A stretch of 41,192 nucleotides of DNA from Muribaculum sp. (lineage in GTDB: Bacteria; Bacteroidota; Bacteroidia; Bacteroidales; Muribaculaceae): NCBI GenBank assembly GCA_023666965.1, contig JAMPAZ010000001.1:841184-882375 (forward strand), given 5' to 3'. Positions 16,401 through 25,344 of the stretch are shown here, piece by piece (position 1 is the stretch's first letter; each line of letters opens with the position of its first letter). Made by a program: the position numbers and the translations under genes. The notes beneath the pieces were generated by a model, which worked only from the letters and a program-made list of their open reading frames with translations, searched no databases and was not told the DNA's origin.

Positions 16401-18308
16401 ATGGGAAAGATTATTGGTATTGACTTAGGTACTACCAACTCATGTGTATCAGTACTCGAAGGTAACGACCCCGTCGTTATCCCTAACAGTGAAGGACGTA
16501 ACACGACTCCTTCTATCGTGGCTTTTATAGCCGGTGGCGAGCGTAAAGTGGGTGACCCCGCAAAGCGTCAGGCCATCACTAATCCTGAGGGTACAATTTA
16601 CTCGATTAAACGTTTCATGGGCGAACGCTACGACGAGGTTGCCGATGAAGTTAAGCGCGTACCTTACGAAGTAGGTAAGTCGGCTAACGGTTCGGCTTGC
16701 GTGCTTGTTGACGGACGTGAATATACTCCTCAAGAAATTTCTGCGATGATTCTGCAGAAGATGAAAAAGACCGCCGAAGACTATCTCGGACAGTCGGTCG
16801 ACGAAGCTGTCATCACCGTTCCTGCTTACTTTAACGACTCTCAGCGTCAGGCCACTAAGGAGGCCGGTGAGATTGCCGGATTGAAGGTGCGCCGTATCGT
16901 GAACGAGCCTACGGCGGCCGCTTTGGCCTACGGCTTGGACAAGAGCGACAAGGATCAGAAGATTGCGGTGTTTGACCTCGGTGGCGGTACTTTCGATATT
17001 TCTATCCTGGAACTTGGCGACGGTGTGTTTGAAGTGAAGTCGACCAATGGTGATACCCACCTTGGCGGCGACGACTTTGACCACGTGATCATTGACTGGC
17101 TTGCCGACGACTTCCAGAAAGAGTATGGCGTTGATCTCCGTAAGGATTCGATGGCTCTACAGCGTCTTAAGGAAGCTGCCGAAAAGGCTAAGATTGAGTT
17201 GTCTAGCTCAACCACCACTGAAATCAACCTTCCGTATATAATGCCTGTCGACGGTGTTCCGCGCCACTTGGTAAAAACTCTTACCCGTGCCACTTTCGAA
17301 CAACTTGCCGACAAACTTATCCAGGCTACCGTTAAGCCTTGCGAACAAGCTTTGGCTGATGCCGGTTTGAAGGCATCCGACATTGACGAGGTTATCCTCG
17401 TCGGCGGGTCTACCCGTATTCCTGCCATTCAGGCTATCGTACAAAAATTCTTCGGAAAGGCTCCTTCTAAGGGTGTCAACCCCGACGAAGTAGTGGCAGT
17501 AGGTGCGGCTATCCAGGGCGGTGTCCTTTCGGGCGACGTTAAGGACGTGCTTCTTCTTGACGTTGTGCCTCTGTCGGTCGGTATCGAGACCCTCGGCGGC
17601 GTGATGACCAAGTTGATTGAGGCTAACACCACCATACCTACCCGTAAGAGCGAAACATTCTCTACAGCAGTCGACAATCAGCCGTCGGTAGAAATCCATG
17701 TTCTTCAGGGCGAGCGTCCGATGGCCAAGGACGACAAGACTCTTGGTAAATTCCACCTCGACGGAATTGCTCCCGCACCGCGTGGCGTTCCTCAGATCGA
17801 AGTGACATTTGAAATTGATGCTAACGGTATTCTTAACGTTTCGGCAAAGGATAAGGCTACCGGAAAGGAACAGAGCATACGTATTGAGGCTTCATCAGGT
17901 CTTACCGATGCAGAAATCAAGCGGATGAAGGACGAAGCCGCTGCCAATGCCGCAGCCGACGAAGCTGAAAAGCAACGCGTCGACACTCTTAACAAGGCCG
18001 ATACCGTAGTGTTCCAGTCCAAGAAGCAGCTCGAAGAGTTCGGCGCGGCTATCCCTGCCGACAAGAAATCGGCTCTCGAAGCAGCTATCAAGGAGCTTGA
18101 AGATGCGCATAAGGCACAGAACGTCGCCGCCATCGATCCCGCTATCGAGAAGATTCAGAAATTGTTCGGTGAAGTTCAGCAAGACATCCTCAACGCTCAG
18201 CAGGCCCAAGCCGGTGCTCAGCCGGGCGCAGGTGCGCAACCTGGAGCCGGAAGTTCAGCTCCCCACGACGACCACGTCACAGATGTAGACTTCGAGGAAG
18301 TGAAGTAA
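16401..18308 (+). CDS. dnaK: Chaperone DnaK (Hsp70)
   Basis: The 635-residue protein is full length. It starts [21 protein letters not shown] (the phosphate-1 loop), has [15 protein letters not shown] and [13 protein letters not shown] in the ATPase domain, then the substrate-binding domain (~390-505) and a helical lid. The tail has the usual Gly/Ala/Gln-rich stretch ([16 protein letters not shown]) and ends [13 protein letters not shown]. It folds and disaggregates client proteins with DnaJ and GrpE, which are not adjacent here. The gene is monocistronic, with a 377-base upstream region and a MITE-like element 75 bases downstream that has a terminator-like hairpin in the same orientation. 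Confidence 0.98.
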   Translation: MGKIIGIDLGTTNSCVSVLEGNDPVVIPNSEGRNTTPSIVAFIAGGERKVGDPAKRQAITNPEGTIYSIKRFMGERYDEVADEVKRVPYEVGKSANGSACVLVDGREYTPQEISAMILQKMKKTAEDYLGQSVDEAVITVPAYFNDSQRQATKEAGEIAGLKVRRIVNEPTAAALAYGLDKSDKDQKIAVFDLGGGTFDISILELGDGVFEVKSTNGDTHLGGDDFDHVIIDWLADDFQKEYGVDLRKDSMALQRLKEAAEKAKIELSSSTTTEINLPYIMPVDGVPRHLVKTLTRATFEQLADKLIQATVKPCEQALADAGLKASDIDEVILVGGSTRIPAIQAIVQKFFGKAPSKGVNPDEVVAVGAAIQGGVLSGDVKDVLLLDVVPLSVGIETLGGVMTKLIEANTTIPTRKSETFSTAVDNQPSVEIHVLQGERPMAKDDKTLGKFHLDGIAPAPRGVPQIEVTFEIDANGILNVSAKDKATGKEQSIRIEASSGLTDAEIKRMKDEAAANAAADEAEKQRVDTLNKADTVVFQSKKQLEEFGAAIPADKKSALEAAIKELEDAHKAQNVAAIDPAIEKIQKLFGEVQQDILNAQQAQAGAQPGAGAQPGAGSSAPHDDHVTDVDFEEVK

Positions 18309-18382
18309 CCCCTCAAGTTAATCGTAATAAGACATCTGTGTCATAATACAAATAGCTTCTGAGATAAGCTTGAAAATTGTAT

Positions 18383-18647
18383 GAGGCTGTTTCAAAATAG
18401 CATTTGCTTCTGAAAGAAGATTAACTTGTATAGCCGGGTAAAGCGGTCGTTAGACCGATTTGCCCGGTTTTATATTAGTCTAATATGCAAAATCTGCAAA
18501 GATTTATTGTTGATTAATAAGTAATTAAATCTTTGCAGATTTTATTACTGGTTCAAACATAGACCGGAGATAGGCGCGTTGCGCCAATCCCCGACTAGAC
18601 AAATTTAGCATCTTCCAGATGCGCTGATTCCATTTTGACACAGCCCC
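18383..18647 (+). mobile_element. MITE-like element, copy 2
   Basis: Ends are GAGGCTGTTTCAAAAT at 18383-18398 and ATTTTGACACAGCCCC at 18632-18647, whose reverse complement differs from the left end at only two positions. The interior follows copy 1 (6991-7248) closely. The AAATCTGCAAAGATTTA / TAAATCTTTGCAGATTT stem is perfect here but degraded in copy 1. The stem CCGGG..CCCGG at 18434-18467 is followed by TTTTAT and could end dnaK transcripts. There is no ORF inside and no clear target duplication. Confidence 0.78.
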
Positions 18648-18722
18648 TTTTTCGGAAATGCCGTTTGTCAGGCTGAGAAGTTTTTACCCCAATTTTGCAG
18701 TACAATCCGGAAGTTTGCGTAT

Positions 18723-18730
18723 TATCTTTG
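18723..18730 (+). promoter_or_regulatory. -7 box before the DUF6291-like gene
   Basis: TATCTTTG fits TAnnTTTG exactly. The only TTG nearby upstream (18695-18697) is 25 bases away, longer than usual. The box is 23 bases before the ATG at 18754, which supports that start over an in-frame ATG at 18658 touching the MITE end. Confidence 0.45.
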
Positions 18731-18753
18731 CAGAACACAAACCTAAAATCAAA

Positions 18754-19281
18754 ATGATTATGATACACACTGTAAAGCGCACACCGCGATTTGACCGCGA
18801 ATGGAAAGAGTTGATTGGCCTGTTGCCTGAAAATCGCAAACCGGTATTGGAGAATGCCATCCGACAGTATCAGTGTTCAGGTACGGAGCCCGACGGACTC
18901 GATGGAGCCGAAATGATGGCATTCCTGCTTATAAAGAAAATAGTTGACCGCCGTAGCCGACAGAGGGAGTCGCGCATACGAAGAAAAATGGCGAAGATGG
19001 CTGAAAAACAGGCATCGCCCATTGAGCTGAAAAAGAATTCTGCAAAACTTTCCCGAAAGGAGATTGTAAGGAAAATTAACAGCCTGAACCGTGCCGGTGC
19101 TAATAAGAGGTCGGGAAATATTAAATGTCATGCGAGCGCAGATATGCAAAATCAGGTTCATCCAGTCCGGACTCGTCCAGAACCACGGCTTCATTGTGGT
19201 CGTTCAGATAAATCCACTGTTCGGGCTCGCGATACTCGGCATTTGCGACAGAGCATGTCGGGTCGAACTTTTCGCAATTAA
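18754..19281 (+). CDS. DUF6291-like orphan protein with basic tail
   Basis: A 175-residue ORF, MIMIHTVKRTPRFDREW. Residues ~8-80 resemble the DUF6291 pattern common in Bacteroidales phages and mobile elements (an aromatic/Trp start, LPE..., an AI..Y segment, G.EP..L.G, and AFLLIKKIVDRR). After ~85 the protein becomes strongly basic and low in hydrophobic residues. The last ~53 codons run antisense to the end of the EptA-like gene (161 bases of overlap), and that tail looks like a shadow, so the true end may be lost. The gene lies right after MITE copy 2 and may be a relic of an integrated element. Family assignment is from pattern memory only. Confidence 0.55.
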   Translation: MIMIHTVKRTPRFDREWKELIGLLPENRKPVLENAIRQYQCSGTEPDGLDGAEMMAFLLIKKIVDRRSRQRESRIRRKMAKMAEKQASPIELKKNSAKLSRKEIVRKINSLNRAGANKRSGNIKCHASADMQNQVHPVRTRPEPRLHCGRSDKSTVRARDTRHLRQSMSGRTFRN

Positions 19282-20809
19282 TGCCCGCAAGGTCGAGAGC
19301 CGTATGGAAGAATGATTCGCTCGAAGAAACGCGCTTGTCGGCATTCTTCTTTAACGCAGAAATTACTGACGGGTAAAGCCCGGCGTATGAGTCGGATGTC
19401 CAGACGAGATAAGGAACGTGGAGTTGTCGTGCCGACGGGCGCGGAGAGGCGTGGAGAAACAGCCCCCGGGCGTCGTCGTAAATATCTTCGCCATGGTCGC
19501 TCGTGTACAGTACCGCCGATGTAATCGAATCTTGTTGTAGTCGCGACATGACGCGAGCCAGCATGTCAGACGTGTACAGTATAGAATTGTCGTAGGCGTT
19601 AATCAGCCTTTCCCGGTTATCACGCCGTGCCTCAGTTGCATCGTCGGGCATAAACGTGCTAAAGTCCGCCGGGTAGCGCTCGCGATAGTTGAAATGCGAG
19701 CCGTAGGTGTGCATGACGATGAGCATCTTCGTGTACGGAGCGGCCAGTTCTTGGTCGAGGTAGTCAAGCAGTGCCTCGTCTTGAAGATGGTGGTCAGATC
19801 GATCGTCTTTTATGAATACAGTCTTGTCGGCTTCTTCGCCGAAAAAGTCGATAAATGATCCGTTGCGTTCTTGGTTGGACAAATACACGGTGCGGAATCC
19901 GGCTTCGTTGAAAGCCGTGATTAGGCTTTTTACGTGATAAATAGAGTCGCCGAACTGTTCTGCGGTAAGTGGCGACAACATCAATGGCACGCTCTTGTGA
20001 GTCGTGTTGGATTCGCTTAACGTCTTCTTGAAGGCTTCAATGCCGTCTTTTACTCGTAACGCGGGATTTGTGGGGCGTTCGTAGCCGAGTATTTCCCAAT
20101 TCGATGCGCGAGATGTCTCTCCGATGACCAAGAGGTAGGCTTCTTTGGCTGTGCTGTCGTGTATGCTTTCAGCTCCGTAGACAAAATCTTTGGAAGAATC
20201 GGCGTAGTGCGATGTCTTGACATAACGGTCTACCGCGATACAGGCATTGTCGACGGCATTGACGGGGAATAGGTAATACCGAGGTGCGACATATCCGTCG
20301 ACAGCAATCCCTATGACCAACAATGCTAACCCTGTACCTGACATACAAGCGAATAATCGACGGCCTACGTTAAGGAACGGCGAAGAGAGTCTCCATTTCT
20401 TCGTAACCGCCACTACTCCGGCAACAATCGGAGGCAGGTACATCAGGCAGACCAACGCTATGACAGGCAGCAAATTGCCTAATAGTTCGCTGATCTCTTT
20501 TGAATTGGATGTCACTACATTGAGCCACATATCAACTCCTATGACTGAGTTGCCGTATAAATCAAGAAGTACAATCTCGAATGCGGCCAGAAACATGACG
20601 ATTATCATCCACAATGTAGATCGTCCGACATGCGACGACAGCGACATGAACATTCCATAGACCCCTAAAGGTAGAATCACGTTGACCAAACCGTAAAGCG
20701 TCGGCATATTCTCTGTATGCCACAGTATGACATTGGGAACGATCGAGACGACCAACACGACTATAAACAGCACTTCCGGCCAACGTCCCTTCAACTTAAA
20801 AAGCTTCAT
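19121..20809 (-). CDS. Phosphoethanolamine transferase (EptA-like, sulfatase fold)
   Basis: A 562-residue inner-membrane protein with five N-terminal membrane segments (about 13-30, 38-57, 66-85, 110-132, 150-170) and a large periplasmic sulfatase-type domain. The nucleophile is Thr232 in VIGETSRASNW, and metal-site segments are VMHTYGSHFNYR and YTSDHGEDIYDD. The family moves phosphoethanolamine from phosphatidylethanolamine to lipid A or other envelope sugars, which in gut Bacteroidales affects cationic-peptide resistance; the acceptor here is not known. Its start overlaps the end of the barrel gene by 14 bases, so the two are cotranscribed. Its C-terminal end overlaps the DUF6291-like gene. 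Confidence 0.9.
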   Translation of the reverse strand: MKLFKLKGRWPEVLFIVVLVVSIVPNVILWHTENMPTLYGLVNVILPLGVYGMFMSLSSHVGRSTLWMIIVMFLAAFEIVLLDLYGNSVIGVDMWLNVVTSNSKEISELLGNLLPVIALVCLMYLPPIVAGVVAVTKKWRLSSPFLNVGRRLFACMSGTGLALLVIGIAVDGYVAPRYYLFPVNAVDNACIAVDRYVKTSHYADSSKDFVYGAESIHDSTAKEAYLLVIGETSRASNWEILGYERPTNPALRVKDGIEAFKKTLSESNTTHKSVPLMLSPLTAEQFGDSIYHVKSLITAFNEAGFRTVYLSNQERNGSFIDFFGEEADKTVFIKDDRSDHHLQDEALLDYLDQELAAPYTKMLIVMHTYGSHFNYRERYPADFSTFMPDDATEARRDNRERLINAYDNSILYTSDMLARVMSRLQQDSITSAVLYTSDHGEDIYDDARGLFLHASPRPSARQLHVPYLVWTSDSYAGLYPSVISALKKNADKRVSSSESFFHTALDLAGINCEKFDPTCSVANAEYREPEQWIYLNDHNEAVVLDESGLDEPDFAYLRSHDI

Positions 20810-21977
20810 TTATATTGAAGATGAATCCCGACTGACCCGACTTGCCAAAGCCGTAATCCAGCCGGACATTAGTATTTTTTTTGAACTCCCATCTGTAGCC
20901 GAGTCCAAAATTCGGCAACGTATGGCTCCACTTCAGTTTGTAGAGCGAAGGAAACACATTTCCGGCCCCGACCCACACTACCGCACCGCTTCTGCGCCAT
21001 GCATGCTGACGCAACTCCAGCGTCACGTCGGCTTCGCCTTTGTCGCGGTATCGGCCGTCGTAATAACCTCTCATCGCAAAGCTGCCTCCCAGCGACGACA
21101 ACATGCTCCAGGGAACTGTCCCGTATGCTACCCGTGCGTGGATTCTCGAAGCGAGCACGGCGCCTTTCCACAGTTTATTGTAAAGACATCCTTCAATTTC
21201 GGTATAGCTGAACGGATAGTGATTGCCGAGCCAACGCGGGCAAACGCGTTGCTCTATTCTTGCCATGATTCCTTCGGTGGGGGCTGTCAGATTATCCCGC
21301 GAATCCCATACCACGCGGAACCCGACCCCCACTGTAGATGTCGACAGACGTTCGCCCTGCCACATCCAAAGGGCATCTGCATCAATGTCGGAACCCTTGA
21401 TGTAGTTATATTCAACTCCGGGGCCAACATAGAGCGCGTCGGTCAGTCTGAACAGATAGTTTACATTGGCCGTAAACCGAAAATCCTTATAAGAAGTCTC
21501 GTTGGAGCTGTTGTTGCCCATATCGTACCCCATGCCCCAAAATTTTGTTGGGAAGGAGTAAAAGTAGAGCTTATAGTCGAGACGGCTTTTATTTCTTGGG
21601 GCGATGTGGGTGCCTCGTATGCCTAATAGATAAAAGCCTACTGTCGAGACATCGCCGTAAAGCGATACGTTTGACGGCATCGTGACCGTGTCGGAGCGAT
21701 CTGTCCTGTAAATGCCTGCGGCTACCAGGCCGAGGCCGAGTTTTGTGTCGGAGGAGTAGTGGGGGCCGCCTATGACGCTGAAATCAAATTTTTTCTCCGG
21801 TTTTTGTGTATTGGATTCCTTAAAATAGTCCAATATCTTCCCCAGCACATTGCGGTGAATTTCAGTGCTGTCGCCGGCGGTTGCGTCGGTCGAAGCCTTT
21901 TCGGTCGAGGAGGCCCATCCATCAAGGCCGATGCTCAACATCGAAGACAGCAAAATTATCAGTCGAAACTTATCCAT
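20796..21977 (-). CDS. Outer-membrane beta-barrel protein (BamA/Omp85 surface-antigen type)
   Basis: A 393-residue protein with a signal peptide (MDKFRLIILLSSMLSIGLDGWAS). It is rich in alternating aromatic beta strands (GFYLLGIRG, DYKLYFYSFPTKFWGMGYD, VGPGVEYNYIKG), contains GGSFAMRGYYDGRYRDKGEADVTLE in pieces (the RGY segment, similar to the VRGF motif of Omp85 barrels), and ends in Phe (FNINEAF), the usual barrel C-terminus. It lacks POTRA domains, so it is a short D15-like barrel rather than BamA itself. It heads the two-gene unit with the EptA-like gene. A -7 box (TAATTTTG) lies only 4 bases before the ATG. Function is unknown. Confidence 0.82.
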   Translation of the reverse strand: MDKFRLIILLSSMLSIGLDGWASSTEKASTDATAGDSTEIHRNVLGKILDYFKESNTQKPEKKFDFSVIGGPHYSSDTKLGLGLVAAGIYRTDRSDTVTMPSNVSLYGDVSTVGFYLLGIRGTHIAPRNKSRLDYKLYFYSFPTKFWGMGYDMGNNSSNETSYKDFRFTANVNYLFRLTDALYVGPGVEYNYIKGSDIDADALWMWQGERLSTSTVGVGFRVVWDSRDNLTAPTEGIMARIEQRVCPRWLGNHYPFSYTEIEGCLYNKLWKGAVLASRIHARVAYGTVPWSMLSSLGGSFAMRGYYDGRYRDKGEADVTLELRQHAWRRSGAVVWVGAGNVFPSLYKLKWSHTLPNFGLGYRWEFKKNTNVRLDYGFGKSGQSGFIFNINEAF

Positions 21978-21981
21978 GTTG

Positions 21982-21989
21982 CAAAATTA
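21982..21989 (-). promoter_or_regulatory. -7 box immediately before the barrel gene
   Basis: TAATTTTG on the minus strand ends 4 bases before the ATG at 21977. A transcript from it would begin at or next to the start codon. No good -33 element was found at the usual distance. Confidence 0.5.
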
Positions 21990-22188
21990 GTCATAAAAGT
22001 GTACGTAAACTGTCTTTTTCGACCAATTTTGTATCCCAAATTGCCCTTATGGGTAAGTTGCCCCCGGATTCGGATATGAGGCAGACTTGACACGGCCGAG
22101 TCAATTATTTTGGGGGATATTAGAACTTTTGCTGTCATGTATTGTTTTAGAGATAAACAACATTTTTAACTCAACTATTTCAATGTTT

Positions 22189-23247
22189 ATGAAAAAAGCT
22201 TTATTAATGATTGCTCTCATGCTTAGTAGCGTGGTTGCTTTCGCTCAGAAACCTGACAAAAACGAGGTGAAACAACTTCAGAACTTCCTGTCACAACCTG
22301 CTGAAAAAGGTGGAACAAATGCCCAGGCATTAAAAATTACTAACCTTTCCGCTCCTTCAACTTGGGAAGGTGTTACAGTTGAAAACGGCAAAGTAACTTC
22401 TATCCAATGGAAAGACAAACATCTTGCCGGCACACTGAACCTTTCCGGATTCACCGCCCTAACTAAAGTGGACGTTTCGCGTAATGCCCTAACCGGCCTT
22501 GACATTTCCAATAATCCCGCGCTTATCGAAGTAAACGCTTCACGCAATAAGCTAACCCAAATGGAGATCGACAACGACGGCGCTCTTGCCAAGCTTAGCA
22601 TCTATCGTAACCGCTTGACTGACCTCAACATCACCGGAACCCCATTCTTGTCCGACCTTAACTGCTCAAACAACCTCTTCGTTGAGCTGAACCTTGCCAA
22701 CGCAACTAACCTGAAGACTCTTAATTGTCAGGGTTGCCACATCGAACAGCTTGACATCCAAGGTTGCTCGGCTCTTAAGAATCTTTATTGCGGCTACAAC
22801 AAGCTCACCTCAATCAACCTATATGGTGTGGAGAACTTGACTAACTTCAATATCGACGACAATGAAATCTCGGAATTGATTATCTCTGGTCTGCCTTCGT
22901 TAAGTACTTTCATCTGCTCTGACAACCGTATGAAGCAGTTGGCACTGCGCAATTGTAACGCTCTTATCGACATCGTTTGCTCTTACAACGATCTTACGAG
23001 CTTCACACTCGATAATTGCCCCAACCTTCAGTATATCGACTGCTCATATAACGACCTTACAAGCCTGACTCTTAGCAACCTGACATTCCTGCAGCGTCTT
23101 ATCTGCAACAACAATCAGCTGACAATGCTCGATGTATCGTTTGACCAGGCTCTTACCTACATCAACTGCCGTTACAACTACATCACTGACTTCCGTACTA
23201 TCGGATGTACAAGCCTTAACATGGTGGCTTGCCAGTGGAACTATTAA
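22189..23247 (+). CDS. Secreted leucine-rich-repeat protein
   Basis: A 352-residue protein starting MKKALLMIALMLSSVVAFAQ, a signal peptide. After a short N-terminal segment (PDKNEVKQLQNFL) come about twelve 21-residue repeats of the form L..LDCS.N.LT.L.L.N (residues ~95-350), with Cys recurring at the same strand position in most repeats. The chain ends CQWNY within a repeat, with no type IX sorting domain or membrane anchor. LRR solenoids bind proteins or carbohydrates; the partner is unknown. An ATG at 22183 two codons earlier is also possible; one at 22087 is unlikely as it adds a non-signal stretch. A strong terminator follows at 23331. Confidence 0.85.
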   Translation: MKKALLMIALMLSSVVAFAQKPDKNEVKQLQNFLSQPAEKGGTNAQALKITNLSAPSTWEGVTVENGKVTSIQWKDKHLAGTLNLSGFTALTKVDVSRNALTGLDISNNPALIEVNASRNKLTQMEIDNDGALAKLSIYRNRLTDLNITGTPFLSDLNCSNNLFVELNLANATNLKTLNCQGCHIEQLDIQGCSALKNLYCGYNKLTSINLYGVENLTNFNIDDNEISELIISGLPSLSTFICSDNRMKQLALRNCNALIDIVCSYNDLTSFTLDNCPNLQYIDCSYNDLTSLTLSNLTFLQRLICNNNQLTMLDVSFDQALTYINCRYNYITDFRTIGCTSLNMVACQWNY

Positions 23248-23330
23248 ACGTACAGATACCGACAGCTTTTTTAAGTCTCGAGTAATCGTCTTGGACTCTT
23301 ATTCGACAGACACTTAAACATTAACCACAA

Positions 23331-23366
23331 GAGGAGGAGGCTATTTCGGCCTCCTCCTCTTCTTTA
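23331..23366 (+). terminator. Rho-independent terminator after the LRR gene
   Basis: GAGGAGGAGGC at 23331-23341 pairs perfectly with GCCTCCTCCTC at 23349-23359, and TTCTTTAG follows. It lies about 84 bases after the LRR stop. Confidence 0.8.
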
Positions 23367-23460
23367 GTTTGATTAGTTAATTATTAGTGTATCTGCGAGT
23401 AGAGTAGGGATAGCTGTGAAATCGCGACAGGCGAGTACGTTATAATTGGTATTTTTTGCG

Positions 23461-23468
23461 TAATTTTG
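23461..23468 (+). promoter_or_regulatory. -7 box immediately before lepA
   Basis: TAATTTTG lies 8 bases before the lepA ATG at 23477. This predicts a leaderless or nearly leaderless lepA transcript. It also excludes the in-frame ATG at 23456, which precedes the box. No TTG lies at 19-21 bases upstream. Confidence 0.5.
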
Positions 23469-23476
23469 TGTCCGAT

Positions 23477-25264
23477 ATGAAACGTATACGTAATTTTTGC
23501 ATCATAGCACACATCGACCACGGCAAGAGCACTCTTGCCGACCGTCTGCTTGAATATACCAACACTATTGCGTCGAAGGATCTTCAGGCGCAGGTGCTCG
23601 ACGACATGGATCTCGAGCGGGAACGCGGAATCACCATCAAGAGCCACGCCATTCAGATGGAATACTCTCTTGACGGCGAACGCTATACGCTCAACTTGAT
23701 TGACACTCCCGGACACGTCGATTTTTCATACGAAGTGTCGCGCTCGATAGCGGCTTGTGAAGGTGCGTTGCTTATTGTCGATGCCTCGCAGGGAATACAG
23801 GCTCAGACTATCTCAAACCTTTACATGGCCATCGACAATGACCTCGAGATTATTCCGGTGATAAATAAAGTAGATCTCGACAGCGCCAAGCCCGACGAGG
23901 TCGAGGATCAGATTGTTGACCTGCTCGGATGCAAACGAGAAGAGATAATCCGTGCTTCAGGAAAGACCGGAATAGGTGTCCCGGAAATTTTGAGAGCTAT
24001 TATCGAGCGTATTCCGGCTCCTACGGGCGATCCCGAAGCTCCGTTGCAAGCTCTTATATTTGACTCCGTATTCAATCCGTTCCGTGGAATCATCGCCTAC
24101 TATAAGATAGTCAACGGAACTATCCGTAAAAACGACTTTGTGAAGTTCGTGTCAACCGGTAAGGAATACCACGCCGATGAAATAGGAGTGCTGAAACTTG
24201 ACATGTCGCCGCGGGAGGAGCTTTCAGCCGGCAATGTGGGCTACATAATTTCCGGAATTAAGACATCAAAAGAGGTGCGTGTAGGCGACACTATAACCCA
24301 TGTCCAGAACCCTTGCGACAAGGCCATAGACGGGTTTGAAGAGGTGAAGCCGATGGTGTTTGCAGGTGTATACCCGATAGAGACGGAGGATTTTGAGAAT
24401 CTTCGCTCTTCGCTCGAGAAGCTTCAGCTTAACGACGCTTCGCTGACCTTTACGCCGGAATCGTCTATGGCTCTCGGCTTCGGATTCCGTTGCGGTTTCC
24501 TCGGTCTGCTCCACATGGAGATTATCCAAGAGCGTCTTGGGCGAGAGTTTGACATGGATGTCATAACGACCGTTCCCAACGTTTCATATCGTGTCTACGA
24601 CAAGAAGGGCGAGATGACCGAAGTCCACAATCCGTCGGGACTTCCGGATCCTACTTTGATTGACCATATCGAAGAGCCGTATATCCGTGCTTCGATAATT
24701 ACGGCGGCCGACTATATAGGTCCGATAATGACTCTTTGCCTTGGAAAGCGCGGCGAGCTTGTCAAGCAGGAATATATCTCCGGCAACCGCATAGAGTTGA
24801 TTTTTGACCTTCCGCTCGGCGAGATAGTCATTGACTTTTACGACAAGTTGAAGTCAATCTCCAAGGGGTATGCCTCGTTTGACTACCATATCCACGACTT
24901 CCGTGAATCGAAGCTTGTGAAACTCGACATCCTGTTAAACGGCGAAAGCGTCGATGCGCTGAGTACACTGACCCACGTCGACAACGCTGTCAGCTTCGGC
25001 CGTCGCATGTGTGAGAAGCTGAAGGAGCTTATTCCTCGCCAACAGTTTGACATAGCAATTCAAGCGGCCATAGGAGCGAAAATAATTGCGAGGGAGACGA
25101 TAAAAGCTGTGCGTAAGGACGTTACGGCCAAGTGTTACGGCGGTGACATATCCCGAAAACGCAAACTTCTTGAAAAGCAGAAGAAAGGTAAAAAGCGCAT
25201 GAAGCAAATCGGTTCGGTAGAAGTCCCGCAGAAAGCCTTCCTCGCCGTTCTGAAGCTCGACTAA
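23477..25264 (+). CDS. lepA: Elongation factor 4 (LepA) GTPase
   Basis: A 595-residue translational GTPase. The P-loop is [14 protein letters not shown] near the N-terminus, with DTPGHVDF (G3) and [12 protein letters not shown] (G4, NKVD) following. The C-terminal domain ends [26 protein letters not shown], with the LepA-specific [20 protein letters not shown] region. EF4 acts on ribosomes to remodel or back-translocate stalled complexes. [17 protein letters not shown] was chosen as the start from family alignment and the -7 box. It has its own terminator at 25290. Confidence 0.97.
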   Translation: MKRIRNFCIIAHIDHGKSTLADRLLEYTNTIASKDLQAQVLDDMDLERERGITIKSHAIQMEYSLDGERYTLNLIDTPGHVDFSYEVSRSIAACEGALLIVDASQGIQAQTISNLYMAIDNDLEIIPVINKVDLDSAKPDEVEDQIVDLLGCKREEIIRASGKTGIGVPEILRAIIERIPAPTGDPEAPLQALIFDSVFNPFRGIIAYYKIVNGTIRKNDFVKFVSTGKEYHADEIGVLKLDMSPREELSAGNVGYIISGIKTSKEVRVGDTITHVQNPCDKAIDGFEEVKPMVFAGVYPIETEDFENLRSSLEKLQLNDASLTFTPESSMALGFGFRCGFLGLLHMEIIQERLGREFDMDVITTVPNVSYRVYDKKGEMTEVHNPSGLPDPTLIDHIEEPYIRASIITAADYIGPIMTLCLGKRGELVKQEYISGNRIELIFDLPLGEIVIDFYDKLKSISKGYASFDYHIHDFRESKLVKLDILLNGESVDALSTLTHVDNAVSFGRRMCEKLKELIPRQQFDIAIQAAIGAKIIARETIKAVRKDVTAKCYGGDISRKRKLLEKQKKGKKRMKQIGSVEVPQKAFLAVLKLD

Positions 25265-25289
25265 CAAAATTATATTAATTATTGTTATA

Positions 25290-25332
25290 GTGATGTATCG
25301 TCTGCATCTGCCGGACGGTACATCACTTTTTT
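25290..25332 (+). terminator. Rho-independent terminator after lepA
   Basis: GTGATGTA at 25290-25297 pairs with TACATCAC at 25319-25326, with CGTC/GACG extending the stem past a mismatch. A run of T follows (25327-25332). Confidence 0.8.
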
Positions 25333-25344
25333 ATTCACTATTAG

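Noticed and set aside
20727-21626. A 299-codon open frame antisense to the outer-membrane barrel gene
   Set aside because: It lies inside a convincing minus-strand barrel gene, has no recognisable domain, and its residues look like a mirror of codon bias.
22450-23240. Regular repeats that might be a CRISPR array or tandem repeat
   Set aside because: They are translated leucine-rich repeats that differ at the DNA level, with no invariant repeat or unique spacers.
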